Below are positions 1-6,150 of a DNA stretch of 23,185 nt, piece by piece (within the stretch, counting starts at the first letter, position 1; each line of letters begins with the position of its first letter). The notes under the pieces are model-generated. The model had not been told where the DNA came from. It did not search any database and was given only the letters and a program-made list of their open reading frames with translations. Source of the DNA: a virus; IMG/VR virus record IMGVR_UViG_3300006802_000606, positions 1 through 23,185 of that record. One strand, given 5' to 3'. The translations under genes were made by a program, and so were the position numbers.

Positions 1-499
1 GCCACACTCGTTTGAACGGTGATAATGTGTCCGTGATCAGGTCGGGGTTCTCTTTCAGATATTTCTGATCGGCATCCGACTGGCGATTCACATCCATTTG
101 TTTCTTCACTTCCTTGGAAGTCAATGGTTCTATGTGTCCCTGTTCATCCAGGTTGGTGGGATCCAGCACCGGGCATTTGGGCAACTTCTTGTCCATGCGA
201 TTCAGTGCCGCCCGAATCTTGTTTAGAGCACGTGTCAGTTTGAACACCTGGTCCAGGGTGATATCCCTGTTCCTGCCTCCTCTGTGTATGGGTCCAACGT
301 TTTGTGCCACCCCGGGTATCACGTCCTCGTCATGATTGTTCCACTCATCGATCTGAAGCACGTCCTTGAGTGATTTAAGATCGATCAGGTATTGATACAG
401 CTCCTGCCGCTCTTCCGGGGTCATGGTCAGCATCTTGGCATCCTTGTGGCGCCCCTTGGCCGTGGTGTATCCCCCGGGTATATCGTGTATAAGACTCAT
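1..499 (-). CDS. Hypothetical phage protein, C-terminus cut by window edge
   Basis: An open frame runs from an ATG at 499 to the window edge without a stop, giving at least 166 residues. The protein begins MSLIHDIPGGYTTAKGRHKD and is hydrophilic and mostly helical-looking, rich in K, D, Q and L. I see no membrane segment and no catalytic motif I recognise. The start is well supported: AGGAGG lies 5 nt upstream of the ATG in the 25-nt gap after the gene that ends at 525. It is the most downstream gene of the visible minus-strand accessory block. Function unknown; the existence of the gene is much surer than any role. Confidence 0.75.
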   Translation of the reverse strand, partial: MSLIHDIPGGYTTAKGRHKDAKMLTMTPEERQELYQYLIDLKSLKDVLQIDEWNNHDEDVIPGVAQNVGPIHRGGRNRDITLDQVFKLTRALNKIRAALNRMDKKLPKCPVLDPTNLDEQGHIEPLTSKEVKKQMDVNRQSDADQKYLKENPDLITDTLSPFKRVW

Positions 500-524
500 T
501 TGTTCCTCCTATTGTTTTATTGTA

Positions 525-812
525 TTATTTTCCTGCGGTCCCGTCAAGTTTTCTTTGCCTGATCAGGTCCACTATCTCCTGTGCCCGTATGGATGACTTC
601 TGCTCATCATAGGCCAGCTGGCACTTGATCACTTCCTTGAGTGAGTAGCCCTGATTCTTGATCAACCACGCCAGCGGCCTCAGTCGCTTGATCTCCTCAT
701 CGCTGAGTGTGTCCTCGATCTGTGCCACCCGTGGTCCGCTGTCCTGCTCGGCCAGCAGTTGTTTCAGTGTTGGATGTTTGGTTGTTGTTGCTTGTTTGGC
801 GTATCTGCCCAT
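525..812 (-). CDS. Small hypothetical protein, 95 aa
   Basis: I start this gene at the ATG at 812 rather than the in-frame ATG at 866, because AGGAGC (819-824) lies just upstream of 812 while the extra 18 residues of the longer form are low-complexity N, H, T and K. The protein starts MGRYAKQATTTKH and contains an acidic/basic helical part (LSDEEIKRLRPLAWLIKNQG, then SLKEVIKCQLAYDEQKSS). The feel is of a small DNA-binding or regulatory phage protein, but no family is recognised. It overlaps the 3' end of the upstream gene (764-1021) by 49 nt in another frame and is followed by the truncated gene at 499. Confidence 0.65.
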   Translation of the reverse strand: MGRYAKQATTTKHPTLKQLLAEQDSGPRVAQIEDTLSDEEIKRLRPLAWLIKNQGYSLKEVIKCQLAYDEQKSSIRAQEIVDLIRQRKLDGTAGK

Positions 813-1021
813 GTGTTTGCTCCTATGTTTGGTGTTTGTGTTGTGTATTCTTCGATGGTTCCCCATCTATGAATTCTTATGCCGTCTTCTCGGAACCAAT
901 ATTCCTGTCGCAGTTCCGGTATTATGGCGTGCCATCCCCGCGCGGCCAATTCGGTCCGCATCAGCGGATACTGCTCGAGCCATTGCCCTATCTTTTCTTG
1001 AGCCAATCTTTCTTTCGCCAT
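764..1021 (-). CDS. Small hypothetical protein, 85 aa
   Basis: This is the best of several overlapping frames here. It starts MAKERLAQEKIGQWLEQYPL and continues with RTELAARGWHAIIPELRQEY, which reads like a genuine folded segment, before a Q/N/T-rich tail. The start overlaps the end of the gene at 988-1308 by 34 nt, and its tail overlaps the next gene by 49 nt. No clear Shine-Dalgarno precedes the ATG, so translation would depend on coupling. The W/Y-rich core resembles other small phage unknowns. Function unknown. The competing frame at 867-1109 is Gly/His/Pro-rich and looks like a shadow. Confidence 0.5.
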   Translation of the reverse strand: MAKERLAQEKIGQWLEQYPLMRTELAARGWHAIIPELRQEYWFREDGIRIHRWGTIEEYTTQTPNIGANTWADTPNKQQQPNIQH

Positions 1022-1308
1022 ATGATGTTGTCCGCACGCCAGGGCAACTGTGGGTTCCGCCTGGCCATACAGTATGAGCTGGTGCGCCCGGCCCGCAGAT
1101 GGCGGTCATCGATCAGCATGAAATCCCTATACTGTTCAAATGTCAGCTCGTGGGCCTCTTGGCGATAGCGAGCCTGTACCCGATGCAGTTGATATCTGCG
1201 ATGCAGACGATGTATCACTGGGTCGGTGCCATGGCGCCATAGGTGTGGTCGTGGACCGCTGATGCGCCGTCGCTGTTGGCTGTCCCATCGATGTCCCGAG
1301 CTACTCAT
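988..1308 (-). CDS. Small phage protein with HNH-like/GRx-LxR-PW-DN signature
   Basis: I start at the ATG at 1308 because AAGGA lies 4 nt upstream and a TATAAATA late promoter (1329-1336) lies just beyond, inside the longer frame that would begin at 1350. The 106-residue product is very basic. Its second half shows the order QARYRQEAHELTFEQYRDF, then an AGRTSSYCMARRNPQLPW segment, then ADNIIWRKKDW. This spacing (TFEQY, GR, R-x-N/D, PW, DN) recalls small phage proteins related to HNH-type nucleases, but the zinc/histidine core is not clear, so enzymatic activity is only an inference. It is the first gene after the promoter and likely leads the 988-to-1 transcript. Confidence 0.6.
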   Translation of the reverse strand: MSSSGHRWDSQQRRRISGPRPHLWRHGTDPVIHRLHRRYQLHRVQARYRQEAHELTFEQYRDFMLIDDRHLRAGRTSSYCMARRNPQLPWRADNIIWRKKDWLKKR

Positions 1309-1328
1309 AGTGTCCTTGCGTGTTGATG

Positions 1329-1336
1329 TATTTATA
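1329..1336 (-). promoter_or_regulatory. T4-type late promoter TATAAATA
   Basis: The minus strand reads TTATAAATAC, an exact match to the T4 late promoter box. With the box placed at -13 to -6, transcription would start near 1323. This leaves a 15-nt leader that contains the AAGGA ribosome site of the ATG at 1308. No -35 element is needed for this promoter class. One of four exact copies in the window, all intergenic and on the coding strand. Confidence 0.65.
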
Positions 1337-1344
1337 AATGCCGG

Positions 1345-1378
1345 CCGCACCCCCGCGGGTTCTTGGGCCCGGGTGCGG
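1345..1378 (-). other. GC-rich hairpin ahead of late promoter (possible terminator)
   Basis: CCGCACCC (1345-1352) is an inverted repeat of GGGTGCGG (1371-1378), separated by an 18-nt GC-rich interior. It lies after the stop of the 1415-1954 gene and directly before the TATAAATA box. There is no U-run, so it is not a classic intrinsic terminator. Its place between a gene end and a new promoter mirrors the terminator-promoter pair at 16710-16743. Confidence 0.4.
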
Positions 1379-1414
1379 GCGAGCCCCGCCTGACCCGTCC
1401 CGCGTTCCGCCCAT

Positions 1415-1954
1415 TTATCGCCCGGCCTGGTATTCCACCGCCGCTAACATTTTGCGTAGCGTGGCCGCATCCTGAGTACCGATGTGCCTGATCATTTCCT
1501 CTCGGGTCATCGACTCTGGTGCCTTGCGATTACGCTCGGCCTGGTATCGTATTATGGCCTCGACCTTGCGTAGGTATTCATCCCACATCATCGCCTCTGG
1601 GTGGTCGCCGCGGTATAATTGCTCCAGTGCCGCCAGTGTGTGCTGGGTGATCCTATCGGTGATGGGATAGTTCCTGACTCCCCATTCGAGATAAGCATCC
1701 ATTACCAAATCAGTCCATGGCTCCGGTAGCGTTAGATCGGCTTCCTGTAGTCGATTGATGTTGCCCCATAACCATTTCCATAGTGGGCTGGCTGTATGGG
1801 CATCGCCCGACTCGCCCGTTCTTATCGCGGCTCTTATCTCATCCGCTGTATCAATCCATCCTCGTGTGATCGATTGATGTAGAGGTCTAATCCGTGGGTC
1901 ATTGATGTCCCATCGTGCTTTTAGGTCCTCGTCTCTGATGTATGTTTGTATCAT
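1415..1954 (-). CDS. Hypothetical protein, 179 aa
   Basis: A complete 179-residue frame starting MIQTYIRDEDLKARWDINDP. AAGGA lies 4 nt before the ATG, and a consensus sigma70 promoter (2018-2046) lies about 60 nt upstream. The protein is Trp- and Arg-rich and predicted mostly helical, with segments such as PLWKWLWGNINRLQEADLTL and TLAALEQLYRGDHPEAMMWD. There is no signal peptide, membrane segment or recognisable catalytic motif. A strong host-type promoter of its own suggests early expression, so a host-takeover or regulatory role is possible, but that is inference. Family not recognised. Confidence 0.75.
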   Translation of the reverse strand: MIQTYIRDEDLKARWDINDPRIRPLHQSITRGWIDTADEIRAAIRTGESGDAHTASPLWKWLWGNINRLQEADLTLPEPWTDLVMDAYLEWGVRNYPITDRITQHTLAALEQLYRGDHPEAMMWDEYLRKVEAIIRYQAERNRKAPESMTREEMIRHIGTQDAATLRKMLAAVEYQAGR

Positions 1955-2017
1955 CGCATCCTTTCTGGCTCGATTGCCGTTGGTTTTACGATCCGCTCGA
2001 TTGCTGATCGTATCGGT

Positions 2018-2046
2018 ATTATACTATATCGTGCTGATGATGTCAA
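2018..2046 (-). promoter_or_regulatory. Consensus sigma70 promoter (TTGACA-17-TATAAT)
   Basis: On the minus strand TTGACA (2046-2041) and TATAAT (2023-2018) are separated by exactly 17 nt, a perfect match to the bacterial housekeeping consensus. The flanks CCAG before the -35 and TAG before the -10 are shared with the promoter at 6460-6487. Transcription should start near 2011 and read into the 1415-1954 gene with a leader of about 57 nt. Confidence 0.8.
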
Positions 2047-2156
2047 CTGGTTATTTTGGTTATATTGGTAAATCTGCTAAATTTTTACAATAGCATTATA
2101 GACTTTACCATCTCCCATTTCGCGGGGCGCCCCCCTCTCCTCCACCGCCCTCTGAC

Positions 2157-2227
2157 GGTGTGCCTATTCTGGCTCTCGGGTGTGCCCGGGGTGATTCTAT
2201 CGTGAGCCCGTGGTGTGCCTATTCTGG
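2157..2227. repeat. 16-nt direct repeat pair
   Basis: GGTGTGCCTATTCTGG occurs identically at 2157-2172 and 2212-2227, 55 nt apart start to start. A partial echo (GTGTGCCCGG) lies between them. The second copy abuts the tandem repeat that follows. Confidence 0.8.
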
Positions 2228-2258
2228 TTGGTCGATTGGTCGATTGGTCGATTGGTCG
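2228..2258. repeat. Tandem TTGGTCGA repeat (3.9 units)
   Basis: The 8-bp unit TTGGTCGA is repeated three times perfectly, then once as TTGGTCG, with no spacers. Read on the minus strand the unit is TCGACCAA. Such iteron-like arrays often bind a replication or partition protein; a replication slippage product is the alternative. Confidence 0.8.
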
Positions 2259-2499
2259 GTTTGGGTGGGCGGGGTGGGCGGCCGGGGCTGGGCGGCGGCC
2301 CGCCGTTTCCACCCGTTTTCGCCCGGTTCGGCACCATGGACCCTAGCCCTATTCCACGGTGATTGGCGGCGGAAGTGGGCTGGATCGCCGGGTCCGGGGC
2401 CTGATTCTGGCTCGTATGGTGGGCTACGGTGTGATCGGGTGGGGCTCAGGTGAGTTTTGGCTGAATGAATGGTAAAGGCTTTATACAACCGTGTTGATC

Positions 2500-2610
2500 T
2501 TATACCAAATCCACCATATCTACCATCTCGACCATTCGCTCCCAATGGTGCTTTTTGGCTCTTATGCCCTGTGTTTTTGCTGATATTTCTGCCGGAATCT
2601 GTGGGGTCAC
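2500..2610 (-). CDS. Possible 36-aa small protein
   Basis: A GTG at 2610 has AGGAG about 10 nt upstream and opens a 36-residue frame ending at 2500. It begins MTPQIPAEISAKTQGIRAKK and ends with the repetitive VEMVDMVDLV. The composition is more protein-like than anything else in the 2055-2666 gap, and the frame is open back to a stop that overlaps the end of the methyltransferase gene. It is too short to assign, and chance cannot be excluded. Confidence 0.3.
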   Translation of the reverse strand: MTPQIPAEISAKTQGIRAKKHHWERMVEMVDMVDLV

Positions 2611-2666
2611 GGGGTCATCGCTCCTGCTCCGCACTCGGCTGTCGGCTTCGTCGGATCTGTTGCGGG

Positions 2667-4034
2667 CTATTCAAACAGTCGTTCAAACGGTGCTGGTCGG
2701 TGTGTGGGATTGTGTGTGTGCTGTTCTGTGTGCTTTAACCAACCTTCTATGCGACGATTCGCTATGGCCACATAACGGGGATCCTGTTCTGATCCCACGA
2801 ACTCGTGTCCCAACTCACGGGCCGCCATGCCTGTGCTACCTGAGCCGCAGAAAGGATCCAATACCCTGCTGTTGGGGGGTGTGACCAGCTGTATGAGATA
2901 ACGCATCAGGGCCACGGGTTTCACTGTGGGATGATTGTTGCCTGAACGGTGTGTGGCTGGGTCACTTGTGAATGTTTGAACATTTCCATTCCGGTCAGTC
3001 AGTCCTGTCGCCGTCTTGCCTGCCCTGTTGTTTTTGTTCGTTTTCGCACACCATTTGGCATATTCATCCTTGAGCCCGTGTGTGTATATCACTCCCACGC
3101 CTGGGATCAGGATCTGTGGATTGTTGCCGCGTTGTTCGTATGGCACGGGGCGGCCTTGGCTGTCAATGTATGCGGCGCCCATCTCCAACAACATTGATTT
3201 TACAGAAGGGGCCGCATCAAACCCACAGTGTCTTTCTCTGCGACTGACTTTGGGCGAATAGAAATACTTCTGGTAATCTGGTATGTCTCCCAGGACGTTG
3301 GAGGGGAATCTGCCCTGCTCATTGGCCGCAAACGGTGGACTGCCATCTCCACCTGCGTGTGTGGGTTTATCGCCAAATGAAAATGATGCTGTCCTATCGC
3401 CTGCTGATGGTGTGTCCTTGTGTTCGTATGGTATTCTGCTGGCATCTATGTTTAAGGCTCCCACACCGTGAGTCAATACATTGTCCGTGGTGCTACCCGT
3501 GAATGGCTTACGGGCCATCACTATGGGTTCGTGTGCTGGTTTCAGTGCGGTCTTCCAACCTGACCATTTGAGTGCTTCTGGATCAGTGCAAACGGTCTGT
3601 TGCCCTGACCAAGCGGTTTTTTCTTGTGCTCCATTGTTGGCAAATCCCGCAGTGTTAGTCTGTTGCTCTTTTGGTATTGATTTTGTTTGTTTCACTCCCA
3701 GTCTCTTCTGTATGCTCTTGCCTATGTCCTGTGCCTTGGGGAATCCTGACGCGTAGATCCACATTATCTGATCCCTGATGTCAAATCCCACTGATTCTAT
3801 GCGGGTGGCCAGGTGATGGTAAGTTCTTGCGGCTGAAAATGCCAGTAAGAATCCACCTGGTTTCAGCACTCGCAGGCATTCCTGCCATATCTCAATGGCA
3901 CCCGTGTTCTTATCCCAGTCTTTGCCTAAGAACTCTATGCCATAGGGTGGATCTGTGATGATGCTGTCAAAATGGTCGTTGGGATATTGCTTTAGTGTTA
4001 GGGCTGAATCGCCCTGGTGTATGATGTGCGTCAT
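2667..4034 (-). CDS. DNA methyltransferase (adenine-N6 or cytosine-N4), beta-class order
   Basis: This SAM-dependent enzyme methylates an exocyclic amino group in DNA. The catalytic motif DPPYGI is at residues 28-33 and the SAM-binding region is C-terminal: HPTVKP at 368-373, then DPFCGSGSTG at 393-402. This catalytic-before-SAM order is that of beta-class and related phage enzymes. A helical block with SRRERHCGFD (264-273) matches the usual conserved patch before the C-terminal motif. The stretch of about 95 residues between it and HPTVKP is longer than in many relatives and may carry target recognition. AGGAG precedes the ATG. The 5' end overlaps the zinc-ribbon gene by 68 nt. No partner restriction enzyme is visible, so protection from host restriction is the likely role. 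Confidence 0.9.
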   Translation of the reverse strand: MTHIIHQGDSALTLKQYPNDHFDSIITDPPYGIEFLGKDWDKNTGAIEIWQECLRVLKPGGFLLAFSAARTYHHLATRIESVGFDIRDQIMWIYASGFPKAQDIGKSIQKRLGVKQTKSIPKEQQTNTAGFANNGAQEKTAWSGQQTVCTDPEALKWSGWKTALKPAHEPIVMARKPFTGSTTDNVLTHGVGALNIDASRIPYEHKDTPSAGDRTASFSFGDKPTHAGGDGSPPFAANEQGRFPSNVLGDIPDYQKYFYSPKVSRRERHCGFDAAPSVKSMLLEMGAAYIDSQGRPVPYEQRGNNPQILIPGVGVIYTHGLKDEYAKWCAKTNKNNRAGKTATGLTDRNGNVQTFTSDPATHRSGNNHPTVKPVALMRYLIQLVTPPNSRVLDPFCGSGSTGMAARELGHEFVGSEQDPRYVAIANRRIEGWLKHTEQHTHNPTHRPAPFERLFE

Positions 4035-4221
4035 TGTCTCTCCTCCATTTCTGTTCTATCTGATCTTGTTCCTTCCGGCGACCCATGCCACACGGGTAAC
4101 AGACCCAACGCTGATCGCACTCCACTTCCCACCACATCAGTGTGGTGTTGTGTTGCTTACATCGCGGGCATATCTTTGTGATTGATTTTATCCGTTGATC
4201 TGTGGTGTCAGTTTTCGCCAT
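3967..4221 (-). CDS. Small zinc-ribbon protein, 84 aa
   Basis: Two CxxC knuckles (Cys18-Cys21 in CPRC and Cys41-Cys44 in CYPC) with an extra Cys35 between them predict a zinc ribbon, followed by a charged helix (RRKEQDQIEQKWRRDND). I prefer the ATG at 4221; a GTG at 4272 would add 17 residues, but these overlap a perfect hairpin (4236-4260) that looks like untranslated leader. No strong Shine-Dalgarno is visible for either. The C-terminal 22 residues overlap the start of the methyltransferase gene in another frame. The gene is first after the TATAAATA box at 4311-4318. Such small zinc ribbons often bind nucleic acid or RNA polymerase; the specific role is unknown. Confidence 0.65.
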   Translation of the reverse strand: MAKTDTTDQRIKSITKICPRCKQHNTTLMWWEVECDQRWVCYPCGMGRRKEQDQIEQKWRRDNDAHHTPGRFSPNTKAISQRPF

Positions 4222-4235
4222 ATTCTGTGTTGTGC

Positions 4236-4260
4236 GACGAGCCCTGGGAGAGAGCTCGTC
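4236..4260 (-). promoter_or_regulatory. Leader hairpin upstream of zinc-ribbon gene
   Basis: GACGAGC (4236-4242) and GCTCGTC (4254-4260) form a perfect 7-bp stem with an 11-nt loop. In the transcript from the promoter at 4311-4318 it lies about 15 nt before the ATG at 4221. It could shape ribosome access or stabilise the RNA; no U-run follows, so termination is unlikely. Confidence 0.4.
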
Positions 4261-4310
4261 TGTGTTATACACGTTTGGAGAAATATACCATGACGAATAT
4301 TTCCCATCAG

Positions 4311-4318
4311 TATTTATA
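4311..4318 (-). promoter_or_regulatory. T4-type late promoter TATAAATA
   Basis: The minus strand reads TTATAAATAC, the same 10-mer as at 1329-1336. The predicted start is near 4305, upstream of the zinc-ribbon and methyltransferase genes. It sits in the intergenic gap after the 4341-4532 gene. Confidence 0.65.
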
Positions 4319-4340
4319 ATTCGGTGATCCCTGCATAAAA

Positions 4341-4532
4341 TTATATCCTTTTTTCCAATATATCCAAAAGGTACATTATCTTTTCACCGGCTATGTCCAC
4401 CGCCTGATCGGGCGAGTGTATTTCCAATGATCGAAGAATGTTCCTCAGCACGTCTATGGCGACCTGCCTCTGTTCGTCACTGGCCTGGGAAATCTTGTCC
4501 CGTAGCAGATTTTGCTCGTTGTCCTGACTCAT
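4341..4532 (-). CDS. Small helical protein, 63 aa
   Basis: AAGGAG lies 8 nt before the ATG at 4532, inside the end of the ParB-methyltransferase gene, which it overlaps by 56 nt. The product is almost entirely helix-forming and acidic (for example SDEEQ-like segments ASDEQRQVAIDVLRNILRSL and AGEKIMYLLDILEKRI), suggesting a small helical bundle or coiled coil. No membrane segment or catalytic residues are apparent. It probably shares a transcript with the upstream methyltransferase. Function unknown. Confidence 0.7.
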   Translation of the reverse strand: MSQDNEQNLLRDKISQASDEQRQVAIDVLRNILRSLEIHSPDQAVDIAGEKIMYLLDILEKRI

Positions 4533-5802
4533 CCTGCCATCTCCTTATTATGGTGTCGCAGAATTTTGGTTCAAACTCGATGCATCTGGCGATCCTGTTG
4601 GTGCGCTCCGCCGCTATCAGTGTGCTACCGGATCCCGCGAATCCGTCAAATACTATCTCACCCGGCTGTGAAGAATTGATCAGATGATAGGCGATCAGTT
4701 TCACCGGTTTCACCGTGGGATGCAGGCTGGCTATCCGTCTGCTTTCTTTGTCAAATTCTTGATAGTTGGTGATGATGCCTTTCAGCAGTGACCGCAGTTG
4801 CTTTTCATCCATTTGGTCCAGGGTTTCTATGTCCAGGGTGTTGGGAGTTATACCACGAGCGTGCCATGGGTGAGCGGCACCTCGCCTCCAGCCATAGAAT
4901 ATGGGCTCATAGAACTTGGCGTAATCGCTCAACCAAGTGCTGTGTTTGTTCTTTTTCCATATCAGCGTGTCCGCCACATGTATGTCATTGTGCTCCAATA
5001 GATCATGTATGCGGCTGTTGAACCTGATATCATGACAGAAGTACACCGGTCCGCCGGGACGTAGATATCGCAGTATCTGCTCCAACTGCCTCTGCAATAG
5101 ATTTAAAAGTCCCTGCTCGCCCAGCGTGTCATTGGCTATGATGTGATTCCTTAATTCGTTCTCGGCGGGTGTGTAGTTGATCCCGTTGGCCGTTTCATAT
5201 GCTATGCCATAGGGTGGATCCTGCCATACCATGTCTATGCGGTCATCCGCCATTAATTTTTTAAAACATTCCGGGTCGGTGCTGTCTCCGCAGACCAAGC
5301 GATGTGATCCCAAATGCCACACGTCTCCGGTCTTGGTATGAAATATCTCGTTGTTGTCGTATTTGGTCAGGTCGGGCTCTTCCTGCATCTTGAATAGCTT
5401 GTTCAACTCGCTCTCCCTGAATCCGGTCTGTATGCTCAAATCCTGTAGATTGCTGTTTTTCATCAGTGCCTCTAATTCAGCGAACAACAGGTCGGTGTCC
5501 CATTGGCTTTCCTCGGCCGCGCGGTTGTCCATTATCCTATAGGCCCTGACCTTTTCCTCGTCTAGGTCTGTGGCCGTGACCACCGGCACTTTTTGCAGTC
5601 CCAGTTTCTTGGCCGCTTTCAGTCTGGTGTGACCCACGATCACTATGTTGTTCTTATCAACCACGATGGGTTGCTGGAATCCATATCTCTCTATGGAATT
5701 TGCGACCTTGTCTATGCTACGTTGATTTTTTCTTGGGTTGGCATGGTATGGTTGTATTTGGTTTGGATCCAACCATTGGATCTGATATTGTGTCTCTTGC
5801 AT
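4477..5802 (-). CDS. ParB-like nuclease domain fused to DNA methyltransferase
   Basis: Residues 1-95 form a ParB/Srx-type domain with the start strand ending IQPYHANPRKN (16-26) and the motif GHTRLKAAKKLG (57-68). A linker leads to a beta-class amino-methyltransferase domain: QDPPYGI at 194-200, HPTVKP at 361-366 and FAGSGST at 388-394. This fusion is common in phages and prophages, where it is annotated as a ParB-like DNA modification methylase. It should methylate adenine-N6 or cytosine-N4 in phage DNA. The start is fixed by the ParB domain. There is no Shine-Dalgarno; instead a TATAAATA box ends only 5 nt before the ATG, so the mRNA should begin at or next to the start codon. Confidence 0.92.
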   Translation of the reverse strand: MQETQYQIQWLDPNQIQPYHANPRKNQRSIDKVANSIERYGFQQPIVVDKNNIVIVGHTRLKAAKKLGLQKVPVVTATDLDEEKVRAYRIMDNRAAEESQWDTDLLFAELEALMKNSNLQDLSIQTGFRESELNKLFKMQEEPDLTKYDNNEIFHTKTGDVWHLGSHRLVCGDSTDPECFKKLMADDRIDMVWQDPPYGIAYETANGINYTPAENELRNHIIANDTLGEQGLLNLLQRQLEQILRYLRPGGPVYFCHDIRFNSRIHDLLEHNDIHVADTLIWKKNKHSTWLSDYAKFYEPIFYGWRRGAAHPWHARGITPNTLDIETLDQMDEKQLRSLLKGIITNYQEFDKESRRIASLHPTVKPVKLIAYHLINSSQPGEIVFDGFAGSGSTLIAAERTNRIARCIEFEPKFCDTIIRRWQDESGQRAKSATGQDFPGQ

Positions 5803-5807
5803 AGAAA

Positions 5808-5815
5808 TATTTATA
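5808..5815 (-). promoter_or_regulatory. T4-type late promoter placed for a leaderless mRNA
   Basis: The minus strand reads CTATAAATATTTCTATG. With the box at -13 to -6, +1 falls on position 5802, the A of the ParB-methyltransferase ATG. The gap between the box and the ATG is only five bases and contains no ribosome site. Confidence 0.6.
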
Positions 5816-5821
5816 GGGTGT

Positions 5822-6100
5822 TTAAAAATCTATCCTTCCGCCTGGGTGTTCGTTGCCCAATATCTTTAGCAGTATCCAGTTGCGTATCTCGGGGTTGAGT
5901 TGATCAGAGCAAGTGGTATAGATCTGGGACCAGAATATGTTGGTCTCCACCCAATCCTCTGGTTCCCATGCTGTTTCTGTGATCGAATCCACTATGCCAT
6001 TGATCTTTCTGGTGCGGATGTATTGTCGGGCATACTCCTGTATGTCTTTGACCGAGTGGTGTGGTTGGATAAATGTTTTTAAATAATCGTAGATGCCCAT
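5822..6100 (-). CDS. Hypothetical protein, 92 aa
   Basis: A complete frame starting MGIYDYLKTFIQPHHSVKDI. It contains a helical acidic segment (WEPEDWVETNIFWSQIYTTC) and ends HPGGRIDF. Aromatic residues are frequent; there is no signal peptide or membrane segment. No Shine-Dalgarno is present. Instead the ATG lies at the loop edge of a 7-bp hairpin (6092-6111) that can compete with a 10-bp hairpin upstream, so translation may be switchable. It follows the lipoprotein gene by 50 nt and precedes the ParB-methyltransferase gene. Family not recognised. Confidence 0.7.
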   Translation of the reverse strand: MGIYDYLKTFIQPHHSVKDIQEYARQYIRTRKINGIVDSITETAWEPEDWVETNIFWSQIYTTCSDQLNPEIRNWILLKILGNEHPGGRIDF

Positions 6101-6146
6101 AAGTGGGCATCAACTGATGTGCAAGGTGATAGAAGTGTTGATGCCC
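6092..6146 (-). promoter_or_regulatory. Competing hairpins over the start codon of the 92-aa gene
   Basis: GGGCATC (6105-6111) and GATGCCC (6092-6098) pair around the six-base loop 6099-6104, enclosing the ATG at 6098-6100. The same 6105-6114 segment can instead pair over 10 bp with GTTGATGCCC (6137-6146). The two folds exclude each other: the upstream, longer one would free the start codon. Confidence 0.45.
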
Positions 6147-6150
6147 GCTG

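Larger units (their letters stand above)
2055..2499. other. GC-rich repeat-bearing gap without a convincing gene
   Basis: About 450 nt between the end of the methyltransferase region and the 1954 gene hold no frame that looks like protein. The open frames present are dominated by P, R, G, H and T and mirror the local base composition. The stretch contains a 16-nt direct repeat, an 8-bp tandem repeat, the 10-bp palindrome GGGGCGCCCC near 2123, and an AT-rich flank next to the sigma70 promoter. Repeats plus an AT-rich edge would fit a replication origin, a protein-binding region or a recombination site. None of these is proven. Confidence 0.5.

Noticed and set aside
867-1109. 80-aa minus-strand frame overlapping two others
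   Set aside because: Gly/His/Pro/Arg-rich composition, no ribosome site, and it overlaps two more protein-like frames (764-1021, 988-1308).
2085-2545. Minus frames at 2085-2312 and 2219-2545, and a plus frame at 2160-2453
   Set aside because: All are P/R/H/G-rich translations of the GC-rich repeats, mutually overlapping, without ribosome sites or motifs.
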